Positions 26,421 to 36,328 of a stretch of DNA of 64,000 nt are shown in pieces. The notes under the pieces are model-generated. The model saw only the letters and a list, made by a program, of their open reading frames with translations. It was not told where the DNA came from and ran no database searches. Position 1 is the stretch's first letter. Each line of letters opens with the position of its first letter. A program made the position numbers and the translations under genes. This stretch comes from Pseudomonas sp. MM213 (GTDB lineage: Bacteria; Pseudomonadota; Gammaproteobacteria; Pseudomonadales; Pseudomonadaceae). The stretch is taken from assembly GCF_020423045.1 (NCBI RefSeq), contig NZ_CP081943.1, positions 2,852,001 to 2,916,000 on the forward strand. The letters are read 5' to 3'.

Positions 26421-27731
26421 CTACAACTTGATACGCTCGACCTTCCCGACCAGCAGAATGTAGGAAAGCGCCCCCAACAACGCGAGAACCGAGATGTAGG
26501 TGATCGCCGGAGCGAACGAATCACCGCTGGCGAGGAAACCGATGACAATCGGCGTGGCAATCGCCGACAGGTTACCGATGAAGTTAAACACGCCGCCGGT
26601 CAGCCCCAACAAGCGTGCCGGTGCCAGCGTTGAAACCAGTGACCAGGTGATCGAAGCCAGACCGTTGCCGAAGAACGCCAAGGCGAGGAAGGCTATCACC
26701 AGCGGCGTCGACTCGACGAAATTGGCGCCGATGATCGAGGTGGAAATCAGCAAGCCGCCAATGATCGGCAACTTGCGGGCGAAACCCACCGTGTAGCCGC
26801 GACGGATCAAGAAGTCGGAGAAGAACCCGGAACAGAGTACGCCGACGAAAGCGGCGAGAAACGGCAACGACGCCAGCAGGCCGGACTTGATGAAATCCAT
26901 GCCGCGATACTTCACCAGGTAGGTCGGGAACCACGTCAGGAAAAACCACAACGTCGAGTTGAGGCAGAACTGGCCAAGGTAAATGCCCCACAACTTGCGC
27001 TTGGTCAGGACGATGCCGAGGTCGGTCCAGCTGAATTTCGCCTTGACCTTCGCTTGCTCGGCCTGAATATCCACCAGCCCGCCGCCTTCGCGGATCAGGT
27101 CGATTTCAGCGTCATTGGCGCCTTTGAAATCCCGTGGCTCGCGATACACCGCGTACCAGATCACCGCCCAGAGAATGCCCACCGCACCGGTGCTGACGAA
27201 CACCATGTGCCAGCCAAATTCATGCTGCAACCAGGCGAGTACCGGCGTCAGGAACGCCAACCCGACGAACTGGCCGGAGGTGTAGAAACCAATGGCCGTG
27301 GCGCGCTCGCGCTCCGGGAACCAGGTGGTGACTACGCGGCTGTTGATCGGATACGCCGGGGCTTCCAGCGCACCGACCGCCATGCGCAAGACGAACAGCG
27401 CAATGAAGCTGGCGGCGAAACCGAGCATCACCGTGGCGATCGACCACAGCAGCAAGGCGAGGCTATAAAGGATGCGCGGCGGAACACGATCCACCAGCCA
27501 GCCGCCGGGGATCTGCATGGCGGCGTAGGTCCAGCCGAACGCGGAGAAGATCAGTCCGACATGGATCGGGTCGATGCCCAGGTCACTGGTCAGCGCCGGG
27601 GCAGCGATGGACAGGTTGCTGCGGTCCAGATAGTTGATCACTACGGTGATAAACAGCAGGACCATGATGAAAAAACGCTTGCGGCTGGGCGCCACCAACG
27701 ACGCCTGCCCGGTGAGGGTTTGCGGTTGCAT
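26421..27731 (-). CDS. MFS transporter, galactonate/hexuronate (anion:cation symporter) type
   Basis: A 436-residue protein with about 12 membrane segments. The family pattern is visible: VINYLDRSNLSIAAPALTSD near 32, GWLVDRVPPRILYS near 80, and SRVVTTWFPERERATAIGFY near 130. Placed between dgoD and the iclR gene, it is the likely D-galactonate importer (DgoT role). A REPIN of about 95 bp separates it from dgoD, so it may have lower or separate expression. Confidence 0.88.
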   Translation of the reverse strand: MQPQTLTGQASLVAPSRKRFFIMVLLFITVVINYLDRSNLSIAAPALTSDLGIDPIHVGLIFSAFGWTYAAMQIPGGWLVDRVPPRILYSLALLLWSIATVMLGFAASFIALFVLRMAVGALEAPAYPINSRVVTTWFPERERATAIGFYTSGQFVGLAFLTPVLAWLQHEFGWHMVFVSTGAVGILWAVIWYAVYREPRDFKGANDAEIDLIREGGGLVDIQAEQAKVKAKFSWTDLGIVLTKRKLWGIYLGQFCLNSTLWFFLTWFPTYLVKYRGMDFIKSGLLASLPFLAAFVGVLCSGFFSDFLIRRGYTVGFARKLPIIGGLLISTSIIGANFVESTPLVIAFLALAFFGNGLASITWSLVSTLAPARLLGLTGGVFNFIGNLSAIATPIVIGFLASGDSFAPAITYISVLALLGALSYILLVGKVERIKL

Positions 27732-27810
27732 GGGGAATGCCTCTTCTTATGTTTATTGAGGTCGATGTGGAACTGGAATGATGCCGATCTCCCTGTCCAT
27801 GGAGATCAAC

Positions 27811-27903
27811 CTGTGGGAGCCAGCCTGCTGGCGATCGCGTTGGGTCAGTCACCATGAATGCTGGATGTGCCGACCAAATCGCCAGCAGGCTGGCTCCCAC
27901 AGG
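27811..27903. repeat. REPIN with CTGTGGGAGCCAGCCTGCTG ends
   Basis: Inverted REP pair of a family B relative (GTGGGAGCCAGC in place of GTAGGAGCCGGC), in the dgoD-MFS gap inside the operon. Confidence 0.88.
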
Positions 27904-27927
27904 GATTTGCGGTGGGTCAGCGATCAC

Positions 27928-29076
27928 TCACCACTCGGCAAAACTGCCGTCGGCATGGCGCCAGATCGGGTTGCGCCAGCGATGCCCGACCGCCGCGCGT
28001 TCGATCACGTATTCCTCGTTGATCTCGATCCCCAGGCCCGGGCCGTTCGGAATCTTCACGAAGCCTTTGTCGTAATCGAACACCCGTGGATCCTTGACGT
28101 AATCCAGCAGGTCGTTGCTCTCGTTGTAGTGGATGCCCAGGCTCTGTTCCTGGATGAACGCGTTGTAGCAAACCGCATCCAGTTGCAAACACGCCGCCAG
28201 CGCAATCGGCCCCAACGGGCAATGCAGCGCCAGCGCTACGTCGTAGGCTTCAGCCATGTTGGCGATCTTGCGAGTCTCGGTGATGCCACCGGCATGAGAA
28301 GCATCCGGCTGGATGATGTCGACGTAACCTTCGCTGAGCACGCGCTTGAAATCCCAACGCGAGAACAGACGCTCACCGAGGGCAATCGGTGTGCTGGTCA
28401 GCGGCGCCAGCTCCTTCAGTGCTTCGTAGTTTTCGCTGAGCACCGGCTCTTCGATGAACATCAGTTTGTACGGATCGAGTTCCTTCATCAGCACCTTGGC
28501 CATGGGCTTGTGTACCCGGCCATGGAAGTCCACACCGATACCGACGTTCGGCCCGACCGCATCACGCACGGCGGCGACGTTGGCCAGGGCCAGGTCGACT
28601 TTCTCGAAGGAATCGAGGAATTGCAGCTCTTCGGTGCCGTTCATTTTCACGGCGGTGAAACCACGGCTGACCGCTTCTTTCGCGGCGCGCGCAGTGTCTG
28701 CCGGACGGTCACCGCCAATCCACGAATAGACACGAATCTTGTCGCGCACCTGACCACCGAGCAGGTCGCTGACCGACACACCCAAGGCCTTGCCCTTGAT
28801 GTCCCACAACGCCTGGTCGATACCGGCCAGCGCACTCATGTGGATCGCACCGCCCCGGTAGAAGCCGCCGCGATACAGCACGGTCCAGATGTCTTCGATG
28901 TTGCGTGGGTCTTTGCCGATCAGGTAGTCGGACAATTCTTCAACGGCAGCCGCCACCGTGTGGGCACGGCCTTCGACCACGGGTTCGCCCCAACCGGTCA
29001 CGCCCTCGTCGGTTTCCACTTTCAGGAAGCACCAGCGCGGCGGAACGATGAAGGTGGTCAGTTTGGTGATTTTCAT
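27928..29076 (-). CDS. dgoD: D-galactonate dehydratase
   Basis: The enzyme converts D-galactonate to 2-dehydro-3-deoxy-D-galactonate. The 382 residues fit the enolase superfamily (mandelate racemase group). Metal-binding and catalytic positions appear in order: [11 protein letters not shown] near 183, [14 protein letters not shown] near 205, [12 protein letters not shown] near 235, then [16 protein letters not shown] and [19 protein letters not shown]. The N-terminal capping domain starts [20 protein letters not shown]. It follows dgoA by 48 bp in the same operon. Confidence 0.93.
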   Translation of the reverse strand: MKITKLTTFIVPPRWCFLKVETDEGVTGWGEPVVEGRAHTVAAAVEELSDYLIGKDPRNIEDIWTVLYRGGFYRGGAIHMSALAGIDQALWDIKGKALGVSVSDLLGGQVRDKIRVYSWIGGDRPADTARAAKEAVSRGFTAVKMNGTEELQFLDSFEKVDLALANVAAVRDAVGPNVGIGVDFHGRVHKPMAKVLMKELDPYKLMFIEEPVLSENYEALKELAPLTSTPIALGERLFSRWDFKRVLSEGYVDIIQPDASHAGGITETRKIANMAEAYDVALALHCPLGPIALAACLQLDAVCYNAFIQEQSLGIHYNESNDLLDYVKDPRVFDYDKGFVKIPNGPGLGIEINEEYVIERAAVGHRWRNPIWRHADGSFAEW

Positions 29077-29124
29077 CTCTTCTTCTCTCTTATTAGATGC
29101 AGCGCGCTCGGCGCCAAAAAAGTC

Positions 29125-29745
29125 TTAACGCAGAGCGTTCCATGCAGCGACGTAGGCCTTGGCGTTGGACGCCACTTGCGCCGCCGTCATGCCCGGCTTG
29201 AACAACCCGGACCCGAGGCCGAAGCCCTTCACGCCCGCGTCGATAAACACCTGCATGTTCTCCGGGGTGATCCCGCCCACCGGCGCCAGAATCGTCCCGG
29301 CGGGCAACACCGCCAGCCAGGCTTTTACAACCGCCGGGCCCATTTGCTCGGCGGGGAACATCTTCAGCACGTCCGCGCCTTCCGCCAATGCAGCGAACGC
29401 TTCGGTCGGCGTCGCCACGCCAGGCGACAGAAACAACCCGGCGGCCTTCGCGGCACGCAGCACTTTGGGATCGCTGTGGGGCATGACGATGACCTGCCCG
29501 CCGGCGGCTTTCACTTGCTCGACCTGCTCCGGCGTCAGCACCGTGCCCGCGCCGATCAGGCAATCGGCAGGCAAGGTACTGCGCAGGATGCGGATACTTT
29601 CGTACGGCTCGGGGGAATTGAGCGGCACTTCGATGACGCGAAATCCGGCTGCGTAAAGGACTTCTCCGATAGCTGCCGCTTCCTGCGGGCGCAGGCCACG
29701 CAGGATTGCGATCAGACCGTTTTGCGCCAATGCTTGTTTGAGCAT
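29125..29745 (-). CDS. dgoA: 2-dehydro-3-deoxy-6-phosphogalactonate aldolase
   Basis: A 206-residue class I aldolase of the KDPG/KDPGal family that splits the phosphorylated sugar acid into pyruvate and glyceraldehyde 3-phosphate. The Schiff-base lysine is in ADVLKMFPAEQMGP. Other family segments are GAGTVLTPEQVEQV, VMPHSDPKVLRAAK and SPGVATPTEAF. The neighbours dgoK and dgoD distinguish it from the Entner-Doudoroff aldolase Eda. Confidence 0.93.
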   Translation of the reverse strand: MLKQALAQNGLIAILRGLRPQEAAAIGEVLYAAGFRVIEVPLNSPEPYESIRILRSTLPADCLIGAGTVLTPEQVEQVKAAGGQVIVMPHSDPKVLRAAKAAGLFLSPGVATPTEAFAALAEGADVLKMFPAEQMGPAVVKAWLAVLPAGTILAPVGGITPENMQVFIDAGVKGFGLGSGLFKPGMTAAQVASNAKAYVAAWNALR

Positions 29746-29764
29746 GTCAGACCTCCAGTCAGGT

Positions 29765-30757
29765 TTAACGGGATGGGTTTGGAGTGATCAGCCCGGCGGC
29801 GAGCGCCAGTTGCCACAACCCGCGTTCGGTAGCCTGTTCGGCCAGCGTCACTCGGGCAAAACCGCAGGCGTCGAGCGCCCGGCTGTAACGGGCACAGAGT
29901 TGGGAATTGCCGATGAGAATGATCGACGGCAGATGAACGCTGTTGCGCCGACGCCGCTGAACCGTGGCCAGCGCCGACAGCTCATGGCCGATCAACAGGC
30001 CGGACAAATAATCCGGTTGCGCACTGCCGCTCAGTTCGCCGGTCAGCCCGAGGCTGCGGGCACTGAACAGCGTCGACAGCGGGCCGATTTCGCCGTCCGC
30101 CGACAGGGCCACTTGCACGCCACGGTCAAACGCATCGCCATCGAAAGACCCACCGCGTTGCTGGGTGCGCCCCAGAATGCTGTGTTCGCTGAGCACCGCG
30201 AAGACTTCGCCAGTCATGAAGGTGTCGAAATGCACGATGCAGCCATCGGCCACTTCCACCCATTTCGAATGGCTGCCCGGCAGGCCGATCAACAGATCGC
30301 TGCCCGCCTCGCCCGCCAGGTTTTGCAGCACGCCGAGGACCTGGGTTTCTTCACCGCGCATCACGTTCGGCAGGCGCGAACGCTGAATCACGCCCGGCAC
30401 GATGTGCACATCGACACCGCGAAGACTGCGAATGGTTTGTAGGGAGGTTCCGAGATTGGCAACGTTTGCCGGCGTGTCACGGTAGGCCGCTTCGCACCAG
30501 CCTTGCGCGCTGCCAACCATGCCGCAGGCAATCACCGGCAAACCGGGTTGCTCATCGAGCCAGTCACCGCAGGCCTCGTCAAAGGCCAGTTCAAAACCGT
30601 CGGTGCATGCCAGACCGTTAATGATTCGCGGCGTCCGGGGCAGCTGCATGATTCCCGATGACAGCGAACGCTGTTCGAGCACCTGGCCACTCGCGGCGAG
30701 TTTGTAAGCACGTAATGAGGTTGTCCCCCAATCGAGCGCGATCAATTGCGCCAGCAT
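29765..30757 (-). CDS. dgoK: 2-dehydro-3-deoxygalactonokinase
   Basis: The kinase phosphorylates 2-dehydro-3-deoxy-D-galactonate. Its 330 residues have the ASKHA-type phosphate loop at the N-terminus (ALDWGTTSLRAY) and the family segments GLPGSHSKWVEV and FDTFMTGEVFAVLSEHSILG. The start at 30757 follows the ribosome site ACAGGTGAAGCG, and the longer upstream frame runs through the promoter. It is first in the galactonate operon, 19 bp ahead of dgoA. Its promoter module has a near copy upstream of the sugar dehydrogenase at 42.8 kb. Confidence 0.93.
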   Translation of the reverse strand: MLAQLIALDWGTTSLRAYKLAASGQVLEQRSLSSGIMQLPRTPRIINGLACTDGFELAFDEACGDWLDEQPGLPVIACGMVGSAQGWCEAAYRDTPANVANLGTSLQTIRSLRGVDVHIVPGVIQRSRLPNVMRGEETQVLGVLQNLAGEAGSDLLIGLPGSHSKWVEVADGCIVHFDTFMTGEVFAVLSEHSILGRTQQRGGSFDGDAFDRGVQVALSADGEIGPLSTLFSARSLGLTGELSGSAQPDYLSGLLIGHELSALATVQRRRRNSVHLPSIILIGNSQLCARYSRALDACGFARVTLAEQATERGLWQLALAAGLITPNPSR

Positions 30758-30796
30758 CGCTTCACCTGTTTTGTTTATTGGCAGTGAGTGAGCTGG

Positions 30797-30856
30797 ACTA
30801 TAAACCCTGACACAGGGAAATCTCAATATATAAATATACATCCCATATTTTGGGAT
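30797..30856 (-). promoter_or_regulatory. dgoK promoter with upstream 17-bp palindromic operator
   Basis: Reading toward dgoK: operator ATCCCAAAATATGGGAT (30856-30840), -35 TTGAGA (30826-30821), 18 bp, -10 TATAGT (30802-30797), about 33 nt of leader, then the start. The same elements with the same spacings occur at 42929-42988. The palindrome centre lies about 58 bp upstream of the predicted start point, a position suited to an activator of the IclR type. Confidence 0.75.
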
Positions 30857-30865
30857 ATACCCAAA

Positions 30866-30942
30866 AAAAGATCGCAGCCTTCGGCAGCTCCTACAGTGGG
30901 TCATCTACACCCTGTAGGAGCTGCCGAAGGCTGCGATCTTTT
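30866..30942. repeat. REPIN, family C
   Basis: Inverted copies of GATCGCAGCCTTCGGCAGCT with only about 20 bp between. The core is unrelated to families A and B. It sits just upstream of the dgoK operator and next to the end of the GNAT gene, where the hairpin with a T-run toward the GNAT side could also terminate that transcript. Confidence 0.88.
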
Positions 30943-30948
30943 AAGTAA

Positions 30949-31431
30949 TCAATTGCCCGCAGCAAAATCCCTTAGCACCGCGCCATCCATCCGATACCGC
31001 ACCCACTCCTCCTGAGGCTGCGCTCCCAAGGACTTATAGAACTCGATAGCCGGCTTGTTCCAGTCCAGCACGCTCCACTCAAAACGCCCGCAATCATTGG
31101 CGCAGGCGATTTTCGCCAAGTGGCGCAGCAGGGTTTTACCGGCGCCGCCACCGCGCTGCTCGGGAGTGATGTAGAGGTCTTCGAGGTACAGGCAGTTGCT
31201 GCCGAGCCAGGTGGAATAGCTGAAGAAGAACACCGCAAAGCCGATCGGCAAACCGTCGCGCAGGCAGATCAGGCCGTGGGCGGTGGCGCCTTCGCTGAAC
31301 AGGCTGCGCTCGATGTCGGCGACGCTGGCGATGACTTCGTGGCGGGCACGTTCGTAATCGGCCAGTTCAGTGATGAACGCGAGGATTTGCGGAGCATCGC
31401 TGGGGGTCGCCGGGCGGATTTCGATCGTCAT
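30949..31431 (-). CDS. GNAT family N-acetyltransferase
   Basis: A 160-residue acetyltransferase. The start MTIEIRPATPSDAPQIL is typical of the fold. The acetyl-CoA loop is in LYITPEQRGGGAGKTLLRHL, and the C-terminal strand is WSVLDWNKPAIEFYKSLGAQ. The fold resembles diamine/polyamine N-acetyltransferases of the SSAT kind (FFFSYSTWLGSNCLYLEDLY is close to that subgroup). The substrate is not proven. It is divergent from the HD-domain gene. Confidence 0.85.
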   Translation of the reverse strand: MTIEIRPATPSDAPQILAFITELADYERARHEVIASVADIERSLFSEGATAHGLICLRDGLPIGFAVFFFSYSTWLGSNCLYLEDLYITPEQRGGGAGKTLLRHLAKIACANDCGRFEWSVLDWNKPAIEFYKSLGAQPQEEWVRYRMDGAVLRDFAAGN

Positions 31432-31564
31432 GGACGTGCCTTCGTCAAAAGTGGAAAACGCCATACTAAGTCGGCGCGCAACGCTCGTCACACTGGAAAT
31501 TCAAAGCTGATCTATGGAGGATGTGGAGCCGCTGCCCCAACCGTTTTCACTTAACAGGACGTTT

Positions 31565-32218
31565 ATGACGACTGATGCTTTCGCGCCGCTGCCAATCCTC
31601 GCCGCCAGGTTGCTGCCCCACGCACTGGAACCCTCGGAAGACGGCGCCCACGATCTGTCGCACCTGCAGCGGGTCTGGCACAACGTGCGCACTCTTCATG
31701 CCGAGGAAGGTGGCGATATTGAAGTGCTGCTGGCAGCGGTGCTTTTGCATGATTGCGTGTCGGTGGAGAAGAACTCGCCGTTGCGTTCGCAAGCATCGCG
31801 GCTGGCAGCCGAGAAGGCCTCTGCAGTGTTGACCGACATGGACTGGCCCAGCGCAAAAATCAGCGCCGTTGTACACGCCATCGAGGCCCACAGCTTTTCT
31901 GCCAACATCACCCCAAGTTCCCTCGAAGCGAAAATCATGCAGGACGCCGACCGTCTCGATTCCCTTGGCATGCTCGGCGTTGCGCGCACCTTTTACATCG
32001 CAGGTCGCATGGGTAGCGCGCTGTATGACCCACAAGACCCGGAAGCAAATGCGCGGGAATACGATGACAAGCGCTTTTGCCTCGATCATTTCCAGACCAA
32101 GCTGCTGCACTTGGCAAACGGCTTCCAGACCCTCACCGGTCAACGCCTGGCCCGCATCCGGCATGAACGTTTGAAAAATTTCATGGAGCTGTTCAAGGAA
32201 GAAATCGGTATCGGCTGA
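31565..32218 (+). CDS. HD domain phosphohydrolase
   Basis: A 217-residue protein with the HD metal motif: histidine in HDLSHLQRVWHN, the HD pair in LLHDCVSVEK and the distal aspartate in MQDADRLDSLGMLGVARTF. This is the YedJ/YfbR-like HD superfamily, whose members act on nucleotides or phosphate esters. No partner domain is present. It stands alone between the GNAT and MFS genes. The start at 31565 is chosen for the family-like N-terminus. Confidence 0.82.
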   Translation: MTTDAFAPLPILAARLLPHALEPSEDGAHDLSHLQRVWHNVRTLHAEEGGDIEVLLAAVLLHDCVSVEKNSPLRSQASRLAAEKASAVLTDMDWPSAKISAVVHAIEAHSFSANITPSSLEAKIMQDADRLDSLGMLGVARTFYIAGRMGSALYDPQDPEANAREYDDKRFCLDHFQTKLLHLANGFQTLTGQRLARIRHERLKNFMELFKEEIGIG

Positions 32219-32330
32219 GTGCATTACTCCGCCCACCACTAACCCTGGAATCGATAACCTCAGACCTAACATCGGCGCCTTGCATGATAGATAGATGACA
32301 CTCTCCGTTATCGGGTCAAGGAAGCGCGTC

Positions 32331-33533
32331 ATGTCTACTGCTCCACCTCAGGTCTCCAGCAAACTGTTCGGCCTGTTTTGCCTCGCCAGCTATTTGCTGT
32401 CGCTGTCCTACGGCTCGACGTTTTTGCTGTCGCTGTTGATCGGCTCGCGCGGCGGTAATGAACACGATGCCGGGAGCGTGATTTCGGCGGCGATGCTCAG
32501 TACGTTTGCGGCGGTGATCGTTTCCGGGCACTTGTCCGACTGGCTTGGCGCGGCGCGTTCGATTGCGCTGTTCGGCGTGCTGCTGGTGGCGGCCAGCCTG
32601 GGTTTTGCACTGACGCCGGGCTTCGGCCATCTGCTGCTGTTTTTCGGCTTGCTGCTGGGTTTGGGCTGGGGCGTTTTCTACACGCTCGGGCCGATCATCG
32701 TCGCGAGCCTTGTGACGCCTGCCCAGCGGGCCAGATATTTCGCGCTGCTGTCGGGCAGCATGATGACCGGGATCGGCAGCGGCCCGTTGCTGGGCCGCGC
32801 GGCCAGTGCGCTGGGCTATCCCGTAACGGCGGCGTTTTACCTCGCGGCGCTGGCCAGCCTGATTGGCGTGTTGCTGTTCTGGCGCCTGGATGCGCAGCTG
32901 AAAAAAGCGCCCTCGCCTACCGCTGCGGTCGCACGCATTTCCTGGCGCGCAACCCGGCAGATTTTGTCGTCCCGCGCAGTGTTCCCGATCCTCATGGTCG
33001 GCCTCGGCGGCTGCGTGTTTGGTGGTCTGTCGAGTTTCCAAACCAGCTACGCGGCGTCTCGTTCGCTGGATTACTCGCTGTTCTTTTTCGGCTTCATGGG
33101 CGCGGCGATCAGCAGCCGGATGGTGATTGCCGGGTTCGTGGTCAAGCGCGATCCGTTCCGCGCATCCTGCCTGTTGTCGGGGCTGATGATGGTTTCGATT
33201 GTGATGTTCGGTTTCGTGGTCGACAGCGGCTTCAGCTACGTGCTCGCGGCGATGATGCTCGGGGTCGGTTACGGGCTGACGTATTCGGTGATCAATGGCC
33301 TGGCGGCGAATGAAGCGCCGCACGGCACCACCGCGCAAGCGTTGCTGCTGTTCAGCCTGTCGTACTTCATTGGTGTGTTCGGCTTTCCGTTGCTGGCCGG
33401 AAAGATCATCGTCGAACACGGGATGGCGACACTGTTGCTCACCGTTCTCACCGTGGCGCTGTTGAACTGGCTGATCACCGTGGGCCGCCTGATCTGGCGG
33501 CGCTACACGGTCAAAACGTTGCAACAGGCCTGA
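32331..33533 (+). CDS. MFS transporter of unknown substrate
   Basis: A 400-residue protein with about 12 membrane segments. It has an MFS loop-like segment (GHLSDWLGAARSIALFG near 75) and a second half beginning after a polar central loop (RLDAQLKKAPSPTA). Nothing adjacent suggests a substrate, and I do not recognise a subfamily. The start at 32331 (MSTAPPQVSS) is preferred to an ATG 12 codons upstream because it begins the usual short polar N-terminus. Confidence 0.78.
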   Translation: MSTAPPQVSSKLFGLFCLASYLLSLSYGSTFLLSLLIGSRGGNEHDAGSVISAAMLSTFAAVIVSGHLSDWLGAARSIALFGVLLVAASLGFALTPGFGHLLLFFGLLLGLGWGVFYTLGPIIVASLVTPAQRARYFALLSGSMMTGIGSGPLLGRAASALGYPVTAAFYLAALASLIGVLLFWRLDAQLKKAPSPTAAVARISWRATRQILSSRAVFPILMVGLGGCVFGGLSSFQTSYAASRSLDYSLFFFGFMGAAISSRMVIAGFVVKRDPFRASCLLSGLMMVSIVMFGFVVDSGFSYVLAAMMLGVGYGLTYSVINGLAANEAPHGTTAQALLLFSLSYFIGVFGFPLLAGKIIVEHGMATLLLTVLTVALLNWLITVGRLIWRRYTVKTLQQA

Positions 33534-33640
33534 ACCGTTCGTCGTTCATCAGTATCCATGAACGTCGATAAAAACCGATCAAGCTTGGTGCGGCTGGGGT
33601 TGAGGCGGCGCGCAAGCTGGACGTGTAAACGTTTGAGGGC

Positions 33641-33710
33641 CCCTTCGCGGGCAAGCCTCGCTCCTACAGGAACTACGCGATCCCTGTAGGAGCGAGGCTT
33701 GCCCGCGAAG
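33641..33710. repeat. REPIN, family A
   Basis: Inverted pair of CTTCGCGGGCAAGCCTCGCT with a short loop, between the convergent MFS and PfkB kinase genes. Confidence 0.9.
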
Positions 33711-33718
33711 ACGTCAAA

Positions 33719-34648
33719 TCAGGCGCAGAAAGTCTCGCGGATCAACGCATCCACCTCATCCGCCCCAGGCGAAGTCGCCGGCCCCCACCGAGTCACCGCC
33801 AGCGCCGCTGCCGCATTCGCCCGCCGCGCCGCTTCACCCGCAGACAACCCTCGCGCCAACCCGGCCACAAACACTCCGGCATGGGCATCCCCGGCGCCGT
33901 TGCTGTCCACCGCCTCAACCTTGAAACCCGGCACGTGCTGACGCTCGCCATGCTGATGAATCCAGCACCCTTGCGGACCGTCGCGAACCACCATCAACAC
34001 CTTCGACGGCAGATGATCGGCCAGTCGATCCAGCGCCTCGGCAATGTCCGACGCCCCGGTAAACCGCAGCGCCTCGACGCTGTTGCTGGTCCACACATCG
34101 ATACGCGGCAACAACGCCTGCATCAACGGCGCATCGGGTGATTCCACCAACGGGCCCGGGTCAAATACGACATTGATCCCGGCGGGCAAATCCAGCACCC
34201 AATCCACCAGCGCCTGAGCCTTGCCGACATGCAACAGGCTGTAGCCGCTGACGTAGACATAGTCGCCCGCCTGCGCCGCTACGCTGTTCAAATCCTCTAC
34301 GGACACTTCACCTTCGGCGCCGATGTAGGAAACAAAACTACGTTCAGCCGAGGCGTCCGTGATCGCCACGCACAACCCCGTGTCTCGTTCAGCACTGTGA
34401 GCAATGCCGATGCGAATGCCTTCAGCCTTCATCGCTTCCCGCGCCAGGTCGCCGAAACGACCGTTGCCGTGACGGCCCAGGTAAACCACCGGCAAGCCAT
34501 TACGCTGAGCGGCGGCCATCACATTGAACCCGCCACCGGCTTCGAAACTGGCGGATTGCGCCAGTACGTCGCCGCCGGGCTGAGGCAGTTTATCCACGGC
34601 CATGACCAGGTCGATGATGACCTGGCCGGTGTGCAACATTTTAGGCAT
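33719..34648 (-). CDS. PfkB family carbohydrate/nucleoside kinase
   Basis: A 309-residue ribokinase-like protein. The second PfkB signature with the catalytic Asp is DSNGAGDAHAGVFVAGLARG near 250. The N-terminal sugar-binding region is VIIDLVMAVDKLPQPGGDVL, and GGGFNVMAAAQRNG near 43 matches the first signature. It overlaps the permease stop by 8 bp, so the two are co-translated. With the ADP-ribosylglycohydrolase-like protein and UTRA regulator upstream it resembles the E. coli YegV position. The substrate is likely a nucleoside or ribosyl compound, but this is inference. Confidence 0.85.
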   Translation of the reverse strand: MPKMLHTGQVIIDLVMAVDKLPQPGGDVLAQSASFEAGGGFNVMAAAQRNGLPVVYLGRHGNGRFGDLAREAMKAEGIRIGIAHSAERDTGLCVAITDASAERSFVSYIGAEGEVSVEDLNSVAAQAGDYVYVSGYSLLHVGKAQALVDWVLDLPAGINVVFDPGPLVESPDAPLMQALLPRIDVWTSNSVEALRFTGASDIAEALDRLADHLPSKVLMVVRDGPQGCWIHQHGERQHVPGFKVEAVDSNGAGDAHAGVFVAGLARGLSAGEAARRANAAAALAVTRWGPATSPGADEVDALIRETFCA

Positions 34649-36107
34649 GAGCATTCTCGAGCGACGCGGCGCGGCGATCCCTGGCCCCGCCGAGTACAAA
34701 ATAAATCCCGCCGGCGACCAGGAACGTCACGATCCAGCCGAGGCCGTTATGGCCCAGCCACGAGTCGGAGAGGAACCCACGGAACCAGACGGTTTGTTCG
34801 GTGGTGCCAATGGTGGTGAAGCTGAAACCCAGCACGATCGCCAGGGCCCACGCACCGAAAGCACGCCACTCGACGCCGCCGCGATACCAGTAGGCGCTGC
34901 TCGGGCTGACGTCCAGCAGGTCTTTGGGGCTGTAGTAATGACGATGAATCAGGTCAACGACGAAGATCCCGACCCACGCCGTGATCGGCACGGCCAGCAG
35001 CGAAATGAAGGTGATGAACGGGCCGTAGAAACTGTCGGCGATCAGCATGAAGTAAATCGAACCGGCGAAAATCGCCACGATGTCGACCACCACGGCGTAG
35101 ACACGCTTGACCTTCAGGCCGAGGGTCAGCGTGGTCAAGCCGGCGGAATACACCGACAGGTTGTTCGACAGCAGCAAGCCGCCGAACGCGGTGATCAGGT
35201 ACGGCACGGCCATCCAGGTCGGCAGCATGTCGCGGATCGCAATGATCGGGTCAGTGGCCGACGCCAGGTCGTTGTTGCCCACCGACAGCAGGCCGCCGAG
35301 GGTGATCAGCAACACCAGCGGGATCCCGGCACCAAACGCGGCGGAAGCCACCAGACGTGCAGCCTTGACGCTGCGATGCTGATAGCGCGACATGTCCGCG
35401 CCGGCGTTGGCCCAACCGATCCCGGTGCCGGCGGCCATGGTGCCGACGCCGATGATCATTGCGCTAAGCGGTGCAGGCGTGGCGTTGAACACGGCGCTCC
35501 AGTCGATGGTGGCGCAGAGGAAACCGCCGACCAAAATGTTCAGCGCGCCGAACACATAAGTCGCCCACTTCTGAATCACCAGCAACGTCGCGTGACCGAG
35601 GCCGGACACCGACAAGGTCAGCAGCACGAAAATCGCGATGAAGATCAGGGTCAGCACCGGTGCGCTTTTGGCTTCCACCGGCGAGCCGAACAGGATCGAA
35701 CACAGCGACAGCAACACGAACGCGGCGGTGGTGGTGTTGACGGTTTCCCAACCCAGCCGCGACATCAACGAAACCAGGGTCGGGCCGATGTTGCCGCGTA
35801 CGCCGAAGATCGCCCGCGACAGCGTCAGGCTCGGTGCGCGACCACGGCGACCGGCGATGGAAATGATCCCGACGACGGCAAAGGAACCGGCAGCGCCGAG
35901 GATCGCGACGATGATCGCCTGCCAGATCGCCAACCCGCGAAACGCCACCAGCGTAGCGCCGAGCGGCAGGCCGAGGATGGAAATGTTAGCGGCGAACCAG
36001 ACCCAGAACAGCTGCAGCGGATGCCCGTTGCATTCGGCTTCCGGCACCGGCTCGATGCCACGGGTTTCCAGTTGCCCGGCGCTTTGCCCGGCGTTCGATG
36101 AACTCAT
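34641..36107 (-). CDS. NCS1 family permease (cytosine/purine-type)
   Basis: A 488-residue membrane protein of about 12 segments. NCS1 features include FWVWFAANISILGLPLGATL near 37, GRRGRAPSLTLSRAIFGVRG near 93 and the region ITAWVGIFVVDLIHRHYY near 400. The family takes up nucleobases, nucleosides, hydantoins or thiamine precursors. The start at 36107 gives the normal polar N-terminus. A 221-bp gap with a REPIN separates it from the ADP-ribosylglycohydrolase gene upstream, and it overlaps the kinase gene downstream. Confidence 0.85.
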   Translation of the reverse strand: MSSSNAGQSAGQLETRGIEPVPEAECNGHPLQLFWVWFAANISILGLPLGATLVAFRGLAIWQAIIVAILGAAGSFAVVGIISIAGRRGRAPSLTLSRAIFGVRGNIGPTLVSLMSRLGWETVNTTTAAFVLLSLCSILFGSPVEAKSAPVLTLIFIAIFVLLTLSVSGLGHATLLVIQKWATYVFGALNILVGGFLCATIDWSAVFNATPAPLSAMIIGVGTMAAGTGIGWANAGADMSRYQHRSVKAARLVASAAFGAGIPLVLLITLGGLLSVGNNDLASATDPIIAIRDMLPTWMAVPYLITAFGGLLLSNNLSVYSAGLTTLTLGLKVKRVYAVVVDIVAIFAGSIYFMLIADSFYGPFITFISLLAVPITAWVGIFVVDLIHRHYYSPKDLLDVSPSSAYWYRGGVEWRAFGAWALAIVLGFSFTTIGTTEQTVWFRGFLSDSWLGHNGLGWIVTFLVAGGIYFVLGGARDRRAASLENAHA

Positions 36108-36230
36108 GTGAAATGCTCCTGTTGCCTTTGTTGTGGTTATGGGCAATTGCGGAAGTCGACATAACATCCCGGCGATCCTGGCCGTAGTTGTGCGATCCAT
36201 TGCGGGTTATCAAATTAAATCGGCGGCGCG

Positions 36231-36319
36231 CCCATCGCCGGCAAGCCGGTCTCGCTCCCACAGGTATTGGGAACACCGCAGATCACTGTGGGAGCGAGAT
36301 CGGCTTGCCGACGATGGCG
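36231..36319. repeat. REPIN with CTCGCTCCCACAGG ends
   Basis: Inverted pair built on CATCGCCGGCAAGCCGGTCT, a relative of family A/B, in the gap between the hydrolase and permease genes. Confidence 0.85.
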
Positions 36320-36328
36320 TCAGCCCAG